Positions 33,256 through 45,556 of a stretch of 64,000 nucleotides of DNA are shown here, one piece after another. The notes under the pieces were generated by a model that worked only from the letters and a program-made list of their open reading frames with translations, was not told the DNA's origin and searched no databases. The first letter of the stretch is position 1; each line of letters starts with the position of its first letter. The stretch is from Larix kaempferi (lineage: Eukaryota > Streptophyta > Pinopsida > Pinales > Pinaceae), in the NCBI GenBank assembly GCA_027924585.1, contig BSBM01000140.1, positions 7,704,001 to 7,768,000 of the forward strand. The letters are read 5' to 3'. The position numbers and the translations under genes were made by a program.

Positions 33256-33771
33256 TCCTTAATGGGTTTGGTATCTAAGTGACCTTCTGGACTATTTAGC
33301 GTCAAATTTGTTGTTACTTTTTCCTCAAGCTATTTTGATTTGTCTTTGAATAATAGGCAATATACAATTTTCATTGATTTGAATAATATACAATATAAAA
33401 TTTCCATTAATATAGTTGCTTATTTTAAATTAATTAATTTAATTTTAAATTAAATTAAATTTTAAATAAATTTAAAGGTCTGGCTTTCAACTCGTAGCTA
33501 GAGCGGCTCTTAATCCGCAAATCAACCACATTACAACTATCAACTAATTAACTCATGGCCAAAAAATTAACATAACTTTATTTGTATGGATTTCAAAACA
33601 ATGCACGACTATGGTGTAAACCCCATAGTTAAATGTTTAAAATTTTAATCGAAACTTTCAACCTTGTCATATGTAAGCCTTGCACTTAGGGACCAAGGTT
33701 AAGCCTTGATTCCTCTAGTAAACCTTATTACATAAAATTATTTGATCAAGACTATACCCATGGTCTCCCAT

Positions 33772-33954
33772 TTATTTCCTTTTACATATAAAATAATAAT
33801 ACCTATTAGTTAAGGCGAGAGTTGAAGGCCAAGACTCAGCCTTAGGGCTAAGAAAGCCTTTAGTAAATCTATAGCAAGATAGACGTAGAAAGGGAGACAA
33901 AAACAACACCTTCAAGTATGTCGGTAGCTTGTCGCTAACCTTGTAAACATCCAT
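33772..33954 (-). other. Small frame of unknown nature, copy 2
   Basis: Second direct copy of the MDVYKVS frame, differing from copy 1 at a few residues. No family recognised. Confidence 0.3.
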
Positions 33955-34099
33955 AGTAGGTGCAACCTCACGAAAAAAAAAATTTAAATTTTGTGTAAGG
34001 GACTATGCAAAGTAACGACAATTTATGCCACAGTAATTATTACATGCTAGAAACATAATGATGTTTTTATATCGTTGTATGTATATTAAAAAAAAATTA

Positions 34100-34530
34100 T
34101 TACGGATTTTTGAGGTTCATGACAATTTCGATCCGAAATGACTACTTTTCTATTTCTAATGATTGCCCATTTTCCTTGTTTCCTAGCTTCTTTAACCTTT
34201 TGAACTTCTTTTCTTAGTTCGACTTGGTCTTCTCGGATGAGGTCTTCATTTATGAATATTCCTGATCCCTTTAGACATGAATTTTTACTATGTATCCCAA
34301 TTTTATGGTCCTTCGAGTGGATCTTAACCCTGGTTAGTCTATTTTTATTTTCAATTAGTTTTCCTAAATCGCTTTTCTTCTATGAGACAAGTTGTTTCGA
34401 TTTGTAACATGTTATTTAGTTCTTCCTTGACTACGAATAACTTGTTCTCTTCTTCTTCTTCTTTTAAACCAAAAATCATGAGGTTCAATTCTCTTTTTTA
34501 TGCTCATGTTCTAATGATAATATCTTATTC
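34100..34530 (-). pseudogene. LINE ORF1-like fragment, copy 2
   Basis: Second copy of the fragment at 32825-33255, within the second 1.28-kb unit, with the same motifs and similar breaks. Confidence 0.45.
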
Positions 34531-34755
34531 ACCTCCTCCATAATGGGTTTGGTATCTAAGTGACCTTGTGGACTATTTAGGGTCAAATTTGTTGTTACTT
34601 TTTCCTCAAGCTATTTTGATTTGTCTTTGAATAATAGGCAATATACAATTTTCATTGATTTGAATGATAGGCAATATACAATTTCCATTAATATAGGTGC
34701 TTATTAAATTAAATTAATTAATTTAATTTTAAATTAAATTAAATTTTAAATAAAT

Positions 34756-35208
34756 TTCATTTCATTTCATTTATTTAATTTAATTAATTTAATTTTTAAT
34801 GAAAATTAATTTAATTTAATTTTCATTGATTTTTATTATTTTATAAGTAAAGTAATTAAATTATATTAAATTTATTTTATTTCATTTAATTTAATTTAAA
34901 AATTTAATTAATTAAAACGTATTAAAAATTAAATGAAGTAAAACATATTCAACTATATTAAAAATTAAATTTAAATTAAATTAAATTAAGTTAAAGTAAA
35001 GTAATTAAATTAAGTTAAATTATATTAAATTAAGTTAAATTATATTAAATTATTTATTTTATTTTATTTAATATTTAATATGTTTTAATATTTTTATTTA
35101 ATTTTTTTAACTTAATGTATTTCTTTTATTTTAATTTCCAAATAATATTTTTAATATTATTATTTTTTTAATTTAGTTTCTTCAGTGGGTCGGCTATTCA
35201 CTAGCAAC
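34756..35208. repeat. Low-complexity AATT/TTAAA tract
   Basis: Nearly all A and T, built of AATTAA, TTAAATT and ATTTAATTT words. I see no gene. Confidence 0.85.
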
Positions 35209-35329
35209 AACCACATTTTTAAATGTGGTTGATATTCGCTGATCGACCTATATCAATCAGTTTTTAAATGTGTGACCATGGTTGATATAGGCCGATCAGC
35301 GAATATCAACCACATTTAAAAATGTGGTT
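35209..35329. repeat. 48-bp-arm inverted repeat (fold-back)
   Basis: Arms 35209-35256 and 35282-35329 are reverse complements with a single mismatch, around a 25-bp loop. Each arm itself contains the palindrome AACCACATTTTTAAATGTGGTT with one offset base. It may be a small MITE-like fold-back element. Confidence 0.88.
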
Positions 35330-35801
35330 ATTGATAGTTATAGTTAAATGGAAAAATTTGAGAAAATTTTGATTTTTCTGAAAATTTTTATAAATCCTTA
35401 ATACAATTCTTAAACTTCGAAATTTTGAATATCTTTTGGATTTTGATAATGTTGAATCCATTTTTACAATTAAAATAACCATTACATTAAAACAAAATTA
35501 AACTCAAATTTTACAAAATAAAAAATCAAGATTCTAGTTCACCTAGCCGCACAAGTAGTTAAATGACTGCTATTCCATAATCTTGTAAAAATATCCTACA
35601 TCAAAAATATGATTTAATTATGCTCAATAAAAATGAACTCAGTTCCAAAGATAATTACAGGCAAATACTAGTAGTATATTTAACAACAATACATGAACCC
35701 CATATGTTTGGTCCATCCTGGTTTTTCTAGCCCTGTGCGCACTTTTCATGCTCAGCCATCAAATCCATATGCGCTCCCTGGACAATCCATTCATAGACGA
35801 G
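35330..35801. other. AT-rich 3' flank of the receptor-kinase gene
   Basis: No gene seen. It lies downstream of the minus-strand receptor-kinase gene and probably contains its 3' UTR and polyadenylation signals, with AATAAA-like words near 35625. Confidence 0.4.
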
Positions 35802-38089
35802 TCACAAAGTATATTGGTACGGACTCATGGAGTATCGATTTCTAACAGAAGATCCTTCTTCAGTCCACGGCACTAAAGGCATTTCCGGTGCAGCCACGGA
35901 AATGCAGGGCAAGGGAGGATCCGGCATGTCTTCTCCAATTTCTTCTAACATTTGAACAACCCTACTCATAGAAGGACGATCTACGAAGTTGTATTGTATG
36001 CACCACAATCCAACTTTAGTGAGTCTCCTTGCCTTCTCCTCATCTAATTCTGTCTCCATTCCTCCTCTCAATCTGATCCCCAACTCCCCACTCTCAAGCA
36101 TCTTGAAAGCCCACTCAGGAAAATAAAACTGGCTCGAATGGCTCACCCTCCAATCGATGTTCTTTCTTCCCCCAACAATCTCCAACAGCAGCATTCCAAA
36201 ACTATAGACATCTGATTTCTCTGTAACAGGACCCAAATCATTGTCACACAACTCTGGAGCCACATATCCCGGTGTCCCTCTCCCAGCCGTCATTGATATA
36301 TGGGTCTCTTCCTTCCCACAAAATTTTGCCAGACCAAAATCGGAAACTTTTGGTGTGAAATCTGCGTCCAGCAATATGTTGTGAGGTTTGATGTCGAAGT
36401 GTATTATGCGCTTTTCGCAGTCATGGTGTAAATATGAAATTCCACGAGCCGCGCCCAAAGCTACTGAATACAATTGTTCCCACCTTAATACTTGCTCCTC
36501 CTCTTTTTCGCCAAAGAGAAATTTATCAAGAGATCCATTGACCATGTACTCATAAACCAGTGCGCTTGTAGGGCTTTCGAAACAATACCCTAACAGCCGA
36601 ACCAAGTTGACATGATGGACCCTTCCAATGGTGGTCACTTCATTCATGAATTGGAATTCGCTGTGTCTATGCCTATCAAGAATCTTTACAGCCACTAGAA
36701 CTTCGTTGGAACGAAGCTTTCCTTTATACACCACACCATAACCTCCTTCTCCCAACCTTTCTGCAAAGTTGTTTGTGATCTTCTTGAGGTGAGACAGCGA
36801 ATATCTGGATGGCATTTCATAACCATATTCCCTTAGAAATTTCTCCACCATTGATGTAGAGCTACCGGTAGGAGGGTTTCTCCTCTTTGCATAAAACATT
36901 AAAAGCAGTACTACTGCCACTACTGTCAAAGCAACCCCTAGCACGGAGCAACCTGCGGTATAATGAACAGATTGATATAATTGTGTTTTCCCCCAATCCC
37001 GTAGACATCAATAGCAATGGAAACAAAACGCAAATTCACCTAGACCTTAAATCAGAGATAACGAATAGGAATAAATCATATTTACCTATTATAATAGACG
37101 ACATGCTTCGACCTCCTGTATCTTGAATACCTGCAGTTTTTGGTAAGAGAACGCATACTTGAGAGATCGGGATATTCACATATACATAAAATGATTCAAG
37201 AGTACTGGTAAAATGAAGCATTCAATATGTCTTTACAGATTGATAGAATTCAAGCAATGAGCTTTCTAATCAAATTTGTAGAAGGCGATCGAGAAACCTA
37301 CCATTGCTGGGGCATTTGTCTGGATGAGATGTGCCATCGGGACAGTAGCAAAGAAACGTCGTCGGTTTTGAAATGCGATAACCACAACTCCCGTTACTGT
37401 TAGAACAAGCAGCGCAGCTTTCAGATCTGTTCGGATCGACACGCCATTTTACCTGGAAACCCTCCCCGATTAAAGTCCGATTATTAATGGACCCAGTAGA
37501 AAGATTGTTCTTAATTGGTAGTTGATATGCGTTACAGAAGCGTGTCCGCTCAGGGTTTAAATGTGGACTGAAACTGTAGTGCCAATCATCGCCACATAAA
37601 CTCAAATTTCCATAAACGTTCTCAGGAATTTGGTCACAGTGCTTCCAAAGCGTGAGATTAGTGTACCCATCGGCGATCTGAAACTGAGAGCCAGGCAACC
37701 AGAATTGAGAGTAGTTAACTGAAAGATTGCAGTTACCGACCCACAGATTGTCGTTAACAATTGTCAATATTCTTTGTATGCTGCTATTCTCCAAGAAAGA
37801 GGACTCCAATATGTGATATTCATTTCCCAGGATATTGATCATAGGATGGCCCTGGTAATCACATGAGTGTAGCTGAAAGTCAGGGTCACCACAGCCGCTG
37901 CCTTTTTTCCCAAAAGGATACCTGAATTCAATGTCCCCCGCACATATTTGAATTCGAACTTAGGCAATCCTGGTATGGACTGCCCATACATGACTGTGAG
38001 AACCATAGGAAGAGAGCAGATGCTACAAGAAGGCAAAGATGAATACTGAGAGGCATTAGATTGCGAAGAAGCAGAGCACCTATTCTCAT
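35802..38089 (-). pseudogene. LRK10L/WAK-type receptor-like kinase, three exons, one frameshift
   Basis: A membrane receptor kinase that would sense the cell wall or a ligand outside and phosphorylate Ser/Thr inside. Exons 38089-37302, 37130-37086 and 36952-35802 join in frame with GT/AG introns, giving about 660 residues. Visible in order: signal peptide (LLVASALFLWFSQSCMG), Cys-rich GUB_WAK-type domain beginning YQDC, WAK-associated C-terminal domain (CAACSNSNGSCGY, FLCYCPDG), a transmembrane helix across the exon 2/3 junction (about 272-298), then the kinase: GEGGYGVVYKG (345-355), Lys in VAVK (367), HFDIKPHNILL (462-472), DFG (482-484) and APE (509-511). HFD instead of HRD marks a non-RD kinase. 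One extra base in a five-C run at 37935-37939 breaks the frame near residue 55. That could be a sequencing error, so the gene may be intact. It lies in the spacer of the inverted duplication. Confidence 0.88.
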
Positions 38090-38190
38090 GCCTATACTCT
38101 GCTCTTCAATTGGAGACAAAAATTAACCAGAGGAACTTCAACTTAACAGAGGAGGCGAATGAGAATAAACGTAAGGAAAAGGTTCTACAT

Positions 38191-38371
38191 TTAAATTGAG
38201 AAGATCGAGGAAGTGGAAACGCAGAAAGGGGAAACAAGCTGGAATTGCAGTTGGAAGACTGCATAGCCAACAAGTCAATTTAAATTGAGAAGATGAAGGA
38301 AGTGGAAACCCAGAAAGGGAGAAAGTACCGGCAATTGCAATTGGAAGACTGCAAAGTCAATAAGTCAATTT
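38191..38371. repeat. Two tandem ~90-bp units upstream of the receptor kinase
   Basis: TTAAATTGAGAAGAT...GAGGAAGTGGAAAC...GGAAGACTGCA...AAGTCAATT occurs twice with a period of 89 bp. The copies lie about 100-280 bp upstream of the receptor-kinase ATG, so they are in its promoter or 5' UTR. Confidence 0.85.
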
Positions 38372-39126
38372 GTCTTTGATGGGACTTACTATGCCCAAGT
38401 TTTTGGATTGGCCTGAGGGTGCTTCACAACTAATGGGAACCAATAGCGTATACGCCGCCTTGCGAACCAGTGGGAACCAATGGGAACCAAGTTTTTGGAT
38501 TTTCATTGACTTGTCTTTGATTTGAATACCTAGTGTCTATCCGCCGCCTTGCGAACCAGTGGCTTATACACCACTTCAAACAGCATGCAATGCTATGCGG
38601 ATTAGTGGATAAAGTAGAACTTTCATTGACTTGTCTTCGATTTCAAAACTCAGTGTCTGTATTCATTGAAAGTTTGTGTGGTGAATGGTGGTTTCTTGTG
38701 AAATACTTATCTTCAAACCCAACAATGTATACACCACAACTAAATAATTCTCATCCGCATAATACTCCCAGTGGCAGCGACCATTTAAAGTTTCTGTGGT
38801 GAATAATGGTTCCTTTTGAAACTCGGTAAGATATTTATTTTGGACAGTTCTCCTATCAATCCCTAGTCGATGTACGCCAATTGATTATTTCTTTAAAGTT
38901 GTGAGAACTACCCTAAAAAAAATTATGCCAAAATTGAGGTTTCGAATCAAAAATTTTTGGCTTCTGCTGAGTCACAAGTTTTTAGTATATCTTGCTTGCA
39001 GGCTGTTGGATATATCCTTGGGAGGTTGCTATTCCTATGGTTAAAAAAACAAAGAAAAAGGTTTCGAACCAAAAATCTTTCTCTTCTAAAGTCCAGCCAA
39101 CATTTCTTTTACGGCCACCCTTTCTT
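38372..39126. other. Upstream DNA with short duplicated pieces
   Basis: No gene seen. CGCCTTGCGAACCAGTGG occurs near 38456 and 38547, and TTTCATTGACTTGTCTT occurs near 38500 and 38622, which points to local duplications. An open plus-strand frame at 38533-38802 has no recognisable features. Confidence 0.5.
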
Positions 39127-40547
39127 TGTAAGTAAGAGTACATAACTACTTGCTTAATTGCAAATAATGAAAGCTCTTTATACAAGAAAGAGGCCCAGTG
39201 TCAGCTAAGAACAACTAGGACGATGATGATGCCTACATAAGCTTACAGCTCACATAGGCCATCTTCATTGGAAAAACATCAATGTCAACATCCCCCATAA
39301 GTGAAACTTATCGAGGAAACAAAAGAAAACAAAGATGGGTCCGTACAACTAGGCTTGATAAGGTACCCATGTACAAACTATTCTCATAACCGGAGAAAAG
39401 GTGAAAACCTCATGGGAAAAAATCCTTCCCAAAAGAGAGAAAATCATACATGCCGAAAAAAGGAAATGGAATCGAAACTGCTGATGCACCCCCCCTCGAA
39501 GAAAGCATTGCATACCACACCCCCCCTCCCCCCCACCACAATGCTGAATTGAGTGGAAAAGATGGTGGCAATGAATGCCACGACTGATGGAAAAAAGATG
39601 AAGGTGCTAGTTGAATACAATGATGATGTCCAACAAAACACTCCAATATGGCAAGCTCCAGGACAGTGCGAAACAAAGCAGTACAGGGAAACGGAAGCCT
39701 GGTGTGGTGACACTGGACAACAAACTATTTGCACGAGTGGCTCGAAATCCACTACTCAAAAGTGAAAAACTAGAGGTACCATCAAAAAATTCCATCATGG
39801 ACAATAATCCTCGTTATGGGTTCCAGAAAATAAATCCGTTTTAGATACCCATTTACAAGGGAGGAATCAATACAGTTCATTGAGCTTTGATGAGAAAAAC
39901 AATCTCAAAATGAATTCTACAAGAGGAGTAATGGCAAACATACAACCAAGAACCCTCGAATACGATAGGCAAAAGTGATGCCAAAAAATCCTCCAGTTCC
40001 AATTCTCCCCCCATTAAACACAACTGAGGGATATCAACAATAGCACTCATACCATGAAAGCACAAGGCAGTTGAGAAAACTTCCTTAATTAGAAGCAGTA
40101 GGCTCAAGAAACCTACAGTCACACCTAACAGAGATAAAGGACACACAGAAAGATGCTCAATGAGAGAGAGGGCACGATCCATTAAAAAATCAATTGATCT
40201 TTTAAAAAACAACCAGAAATTCGGCTTAGTCTATAACACGATCTGAGAACAATTGAACCCACCACCGATTCACTTCTCAAAAGAGATGGAAAAAAATGGA
40301 CTTGAAAATTGATTCTGAATAATCTCAGAAAATGAGCAGGGTAGTCCATCTCGTGAGAGAATGGGGACTGCATTGAATCTAATACCATGAAGAAGTATAC
40401 AACTACTTGTTTAGTTGTAAATACTGAAAATTATTTATACAAGAAAGAGGCCCAGTGTCAATTAAGAACATGTTGGAAGATGATGATACCTACCTAAGCT
40501 TACAGCTCACATAAGCTATCTATATTGAAAAAACATCAATACAAACA
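39127..40547 (-). mobile_element. Miniature LTR element (TRIM-like), non-autonomous
   Basis: Direct repeats 39127-39290 and 40388-40547 share CAACTACTTG-like starts, ATACAAGAAAGAGGCCCAGT and TAAGCTTACAGCTCACATA, and end in CA. On the minus strand TGGTATTAGATTC, close to the initiator tRNA-Met primer site, abuts the right repeat at about 40375-40387, and a purine tract TTATGGGGGA abuts the left one. LTRs of about 160 bp and a total of 1.4 kb fit a TRIM. The internal 1.1 kb encodes no gag or pol. I see no clean target duplication. Confidence 0.78.
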
Positions 40548-40660
40548 TTTATGACACAGAATTGACCAGAAAGTAAAATAATGATACCTGCGTAAGCTTA
40601 CAGTCAATGCAAACATTTATGACACAGAATTGACCAAAGAGTAAAATAGGATGGTGGCGA
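40548..40660. repeat. 66-bp tandem duplication at the edge of the TRIM-like element
   Basis: AAACATTTATGACACAGAATTGACCA occurs at about 40543 and again near 40609; the intervening piece contains a shortened copy of the LTR end (TAAGCTTACAG then CAATGCAAACA). This looks like a second, internally deleted LTR end next to a repeat of the target sequence. Confidence 0.65.
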
Positions 40661-41478
40661 ACAAGGTGGTTAGTTTTTTTTTTAAATTTAATTGCATAGT
40701 TAATTGTGCATTACATTACGATATTTTGCCGTGGGTATTATATATACAAATTTTCCACATATCGTCGTCAAGGATCCATGGGATTTAAGTGTATGATAAC
40801 TAAACTTTACACCTTATCATATGAAATGGTTAGATAGATTAGCATTGTAGGTTTAATGAATTGTGTTACCACGTTAGGTTGATAGATTAAACATTTATTT
40901 TATTAATTTAGTTTTATTTGGTATGTTTAACGAAATTTGTTACTAGGTTAGGTTTATAGGTTTTTTATTTTATTTTATGTTAAGTGTTTTTTTAAATAAA
41001 TTAATTTAAAAGTAAAATTAAGATATAGAAATATCAAAATTTGATACTCAAAACGTAAAATGAAATTTTAAAAATACAAAATCTGTTTTCTAAAATATAA
41101 AAATTAATAAATATTATATAAAATAGTATTTCGAAGATGTATATTTAAATTTAGAAAATGTAAAGATCCAATCTTCAATCAAGGTGTATTTTTATTAGTC
41201 ATTAATTTTGATAAATTTAATATAATATGTATTTCATACAAATATGAAATATAACAAAAAAATATAATTAATTTATTAATAATAAATAATAAACGCATAA
41301 TTTCAAAACAATAACTTTATGATTATTAAATTTCAAAACAATAAGTGTAACATTCTATATTTTTGAAATATATATATTTAGTTTTATTAATAAAACTAAA
41401 TTATTAAAAATTATAAAATTTATCATTTTTTAAAATATTTTTAATTATAAAAAATATTAAATATTTTATAAATATTAT
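40661..41478. other. AT-rich DNA, no gene seen
   Basis: Very AT-rich. No open frame, repeat array or RNA gene that I can support. Confidence 0.6.
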
Positions 41479-42600
41479 TGGATGTAATTTGGGTAGTTGG
41501 GACGAATGATTATTATCCTCTCCATTTAGGTTTTATTTCTGTAAATGATTATAGAATATATTTGATGTAGCTTGGGTGGTTGGGAGTAATGATTATTACC
41601 CTTCTCACCCATGTTCAATTCTTGTAAGTGACATGATATTCTTGTTAAATTCAAATCAATGACAAATCAATAAAAATTGCATATTGTCTCTTATTCAAAT
41701 CAATGAAAATTGTATATTGTCTACTATTCATATCGAAGACGAATACAAATCAATGAAAAATGTATTCAAAGACAAATCAATGAAAATTGTATATTGTCCC
41801 AGAAGGTCACTTAGATACCAAACCCATCAAGGAGGAGGTGAATAAGATATTAACGTTAGAACATGAGCGTAACAAAAGAGAATTGAACCTCATACTTTTT
41901 TGTTTAAAAGAGGAAGAAGAAAAGGACATGCTAGTCGTAGTGAAGGAAGAACTACATACAAGTTACACATATTAAATATTGAGATTTTATAAATATCATT
42001 GGACGTAGTTTGGGTAGTTAGGATGAATCATTATTACCCTATCTATTTAGATTTTATTTTTGTAAATGAGTATATAATTTATGGATGTAACTTGGGTGGT
42101 TGGGAGGAATGATTGTTACCCTTCCCACCCATGTTCAATTCTTGTAAGCGACATGATATTCTTGTTGAATTCAAATCAAAGACAAATCAATGAAAATTGT
42201 ATATTGTTACTATTCATATCGAAGACAAGTATAAATCAATGAAAATTGTATATTGTTACTATTCATATCGAAGACAAGTATAAATCAATGAAAATTGTAT
42301 ATTCTCTATTATTCAAATCAATGGAAATTGTATATTGTCTATTATTCAAATCAATGAAAATTGTATATTGCCTATTATTCAAAGACAAATCAAAATAGCT
42401 TGAGGAAAAAGTGACAACAAATTTGACGCTAAATAGTCCAGAAGGTCACTTAGATACCAAACCCATTAAGGAGGAGGTGAATAACATATTATCATTAGAA
42501 AATGAGCATAAAAAAGATAATTGAACCTCATGATTTTTGGTTTAAAAGAAGAAGAAGAAGGGAACAAGTTATTCGTAGTCAAGGAAGAACTACATAACAT
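41479..42600. repeat. Tandem duplication of ~520 bp including a LINE-like piece
   Basis: TTGGATGTAATTTGGGTAGTTGGGA near 41479 returns near 42001. In both copies a second GATGTAGCTTGGGTGGTTGGGAG-like segment, ATTCTTGTAAG, and a plus-strand EGHLDTKPIKEEVN fragment follow. Within it AATCAATGAAAATTGTATATTG recurs several times. It lies at and beyond the inner end of the right arm of the inverted duplication. Confidence 0.78.
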
Positions 42601-42900
42601 GTTACAAATCGAAACAACTTGTCTCATAGAAGCAAAGCGATTCAGGAAAACTAATTGAAAATAAAAATAGACTAACCAGGGTTAAGATCCACTCTAAGGA
42701 CCATAAAATTGGGATACATAGTAAAAATACATGTCTAAAGGGATCAGGAATATTCATAAATGAAGACCTCATCACAGAAGACCAAGTCGAACTAAGAAAA
42801 GAAGTTCAAAAGGTTAAAGAAGCTAGGAAACAGGGAAAATGGGAAATCATTAGAAATAGAAAAGCAGTCATTCTGGATCGAAATTGTCATGAACCTCAAA
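42418..42900 (+). pseudogene. LINE ORF1-like fragment, right-arm copy
   Basis: Plus-strand translation with stops shows EGHLDTKPIKEEVN, RVKIHSKDHKIGIHSK, CLKGSGIFINEDLITEDQV, then KQGKWEIIRNRKAVIL. It is the clearest of three copies of an L1-like ORF1 C-terminal region. A partial fourth copy with ELNLILFCLKEEEE lies at 41787-41975. Confidence 0.5.
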
Positions 42901-43044
42901 AATCCATAATAATTTTTTTTTAATATACATACAACGATATAAAAACATTGTTATGTTTCTACCATGTAATAATTACTACGGCATAAATTGTCGTTACTTT
43001 GCATAGTCCCTTACACAAAATTTAAAATTGTTTTTCGTCAGGTT

Positions 43045-43236
43045 GCACCTACTATGGATGTTTACAAGGTTAGCGACAAGTTACCGACATACTTGAAGGT
43101 GATGTTTTTGTCTCCCTTTCTACGTCTATCTTGCTATAAATTTACTAAAGGCTTTCTTAGCCCTAAGGCTAAGTCTTGGCCTTCAACTCTCGCCTTAACT
43201 AATAGGTATTATTATTTTATATGTAAAAGGAAATAA
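43045..43236 (+). other. Small frame of unknown nature, right-arm copy
   Basis: Third copy of the MDVYKVSDKLPTYLK frame, downstream of the LINE-like fragment on the same strand and preceded by a pyrimidine-rich TTTTTCGTCAG that could be an acceptor. It is not recognised. Confidence 0.3.
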
Positions 43237-43988
43237 ATGGGAGACCATGGGTATAGTCTTGATCAAATAATTTTATGTAATAAGGTTTATTAGAGGAATC
43301 AAGGCTTAACCTTGGTCCCTAAGCACAAGGCTTACATATGACAAGGTTGAAAGTTTCGATTAAAATTTTAAACATTTAACTATGGGCTTTACACCATAGC
43401 CATGCATTGTTTTGAAATCCATACAAATAAAGTTATGTTAATTATTTGGCCATGAGTTAATTAGTTGATAGTTGTAATGTGGTTGATTTGCGAATTAAGA
43501 GCCGCCCTAGCTATGAGTTGAAAGCTAAACCTTTAAGGCTCACTCAAGAATAATCTTGAATGTCCACATGTGCAGTAATATTACAAGCGTTTTGATAGGG
43601 TTTAATGTATTGGTGTTTTTGTCCAAACCCTTCAGTTTTTTGGCTATTCGGTCTGTATACGATGGGAGTTGAGGCCTTGCTCTATTAATGGTGATTTTAT
43701 GAGTTTTATTATGTAAAAACTTTCCCGAGGTTAATGGCATTCTACCTGGTTTCTTTCCAAGGTGTAAGAGAGGTCTTCACTATTCTAATGGCCTCCAAGC
43801 AAAAGCTTGTTTGTTACTATGACTTGGACACAGTCACCTATCAATCTCAAGATGCCTTTAACCAGGTGAGGAAAGAAAGAAAATAACTTAGCGTTTTACT
43901 CTCTTTAAACCATGTTTTCTTCGTTAAACTTTCAATCATCGAGACTAACATTTGAAAACCTCCTTGTAGGCAGAGAAGGGATAAGGGA

Positions 43989-45544
43989 TGTTGGCTTAAA
44001 TAACTGTTCTAGAGGTTTCCAATGTAGACCCAGTTTCTTCGCGGTTCAAGGAACCAACAAAACCACTTTTCACTGGCCCTTTTGGCAACAATCTGTGAAC
44101 AGACTGAGGTCTCACCTGAGGAGAAGTAATTGGGAGGTTGTGGAATCAGGTTTCCACAACCAGGTGATGAGTGCTTAAACAGATCTGGCAAATAGCGCAC
44201 TACGAGACTCGCGTTGCGGACTGTGAACTGCATGAAGTTCACCTTCTTCACAGTTAATACTACTACAAGCTAGGATGCTTGAACAACTCGCACATCCAAG
44301 GACTGCGCAGTTCAGACTTAACCAGCAAGAGAACACAACTGACAATTGTGCTTCCCCTCTGGACTTAACCAATTTCAATGATTTTACTTAATTTCTTCCA
44401 TCCATTCATCAATTGCCTTAGGTTATTTATCTTATGACTTATGCAATATGACAAAACACAATATATTGCACACTTCTGGTTCTGAGCTCAAGGTAGTCGC
44501 ACTGCCCGAACTATACCTACTTAAGTGATTATCCAACTGACTTATGCATTGACAGACTTAGAAATACTCGTGCATCTAACATTCATCCACACATGCGATA
44601 CTTAACATATTATCCCCTTCTTCATTCTTTATGGTGAATACATATAAAAGTAGAACACATAAACTGATAAGCAAGATCTCAAGCATTCATTGTAAGCAAA
44701 TAAACAAATGCAAACACAAAAACAATCACACAACACAGAATTTAACGTGGTTCACCCCCAGGATGGGAGCTACGTCCACATGAACTGTTGTTATATTATC
44801 TTAGGAAGGGTACAATAGTTCCAATCTGTGTACTCAGCTGCAGACTCTCTTCTCTCTCAATAGGTCTCTGGGCACATAGCTTGCACAACCTTTACAATAT
44901 TCTCTCAATAGAGATCAATGTTCAACAAAGATTACAATTCCTGCTCAGAAGATTCTACCCTTTCCCTTTACAAAATGTGCCCTTTTATAGATCATGCCCA
45001 TAGGTCATGTCTTCACAATGCATCGGAAAGAACTCTAAGGTTTCCCAAAACTGTCGTTGTTTTCCCCTAATCGGACTATTAGGCTCTTATAGAGACTCCT
45101 CCATTGTGGCCATCCTCTATGCGTGATCACGTTGCTATTAACCCCCCTACCGTGTGCACGCCGATAGGTCACTTTCACCCAGTCATTCCTTCTCTAACGG
45201 CTTCATGCGGTCGGTTCATGTAGTGCTCCCTTGCTTGTGCAACTGGTCACTTTCCTTCTGCATTACTCCTTACCCACCTGCTTGGTAATCATGGAGTATC
45301 TTAACCAAAAATAGACCACCGATGGTCTTACTAGAATATATACCGTTTTCCTTCCAACACTCTGCCTTGCCAGATCTCCATAGATTGGGCTCTTCGCAGC
45401 GCTACTTCTCCACAATGTTGTACTTCACAGCGCTGTATCTTCGCGGCACTGGATTTCCTTCTCTGCCGATGCTGCGCTGCACTCAACTTCACAGCTCCCA
45501 AAACTGTCTTTGCCAAAAATTCCTTACTTCGGTTAGGCCCAATA
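43989..45544 (-). repeat. Gypsy-C2 3' LTR
   Basis: 1,556 bp, the partner of 30185-31740. On the minus strand it starts TATTGGGCC and ends AAGCCAACA, with TATAAAAG at 44992-44999. Confidence 0.88.
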
Positions 45545-45556
45545 GGCCCCTAACAC

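Larger units (their letters stand above)
19473..33425. repeat. Left arm of a ~14-kb inverted duplication
   Basis: From the truncated Copia-B1 LTR through Gypsy-C1 and its 3' flank, this arm is the reverse complement of about 42300-63604 once Gypsy-D is removed from the right arm. Both arms have Copia-B inserted at the same base of Gypsy-C, the same gypsy LTR of 1,556 bp, and the same host flank beyond that LTR. The outer end is at the A-rich repeat. A tandem duplicate extends the inner end to about 34755. Confidence 0.88.
32194..34755. repeat. Two direct copies of a ~1.28-kb unit
   Basis: TAAAGGTCTGGCTTTCAACTC occurs at 32194 and 33473, and both copies end in the same AATTAA-rich tail, giving units 32194-33472 and 33473-34755 with few differences. 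A single inverted copy lies at about 42300-43530. Each unit contains a minus-strand LINE-like fragment and a small conserved frame. Confidence 0.9.

Noticed and set aside
39301-40388. Several 65-111-codon frames inside the TRIM-like element
   Set aside because: They overlap on both strands, resemble no gag or pol protein, and TRIM interiors are normally non-coding.
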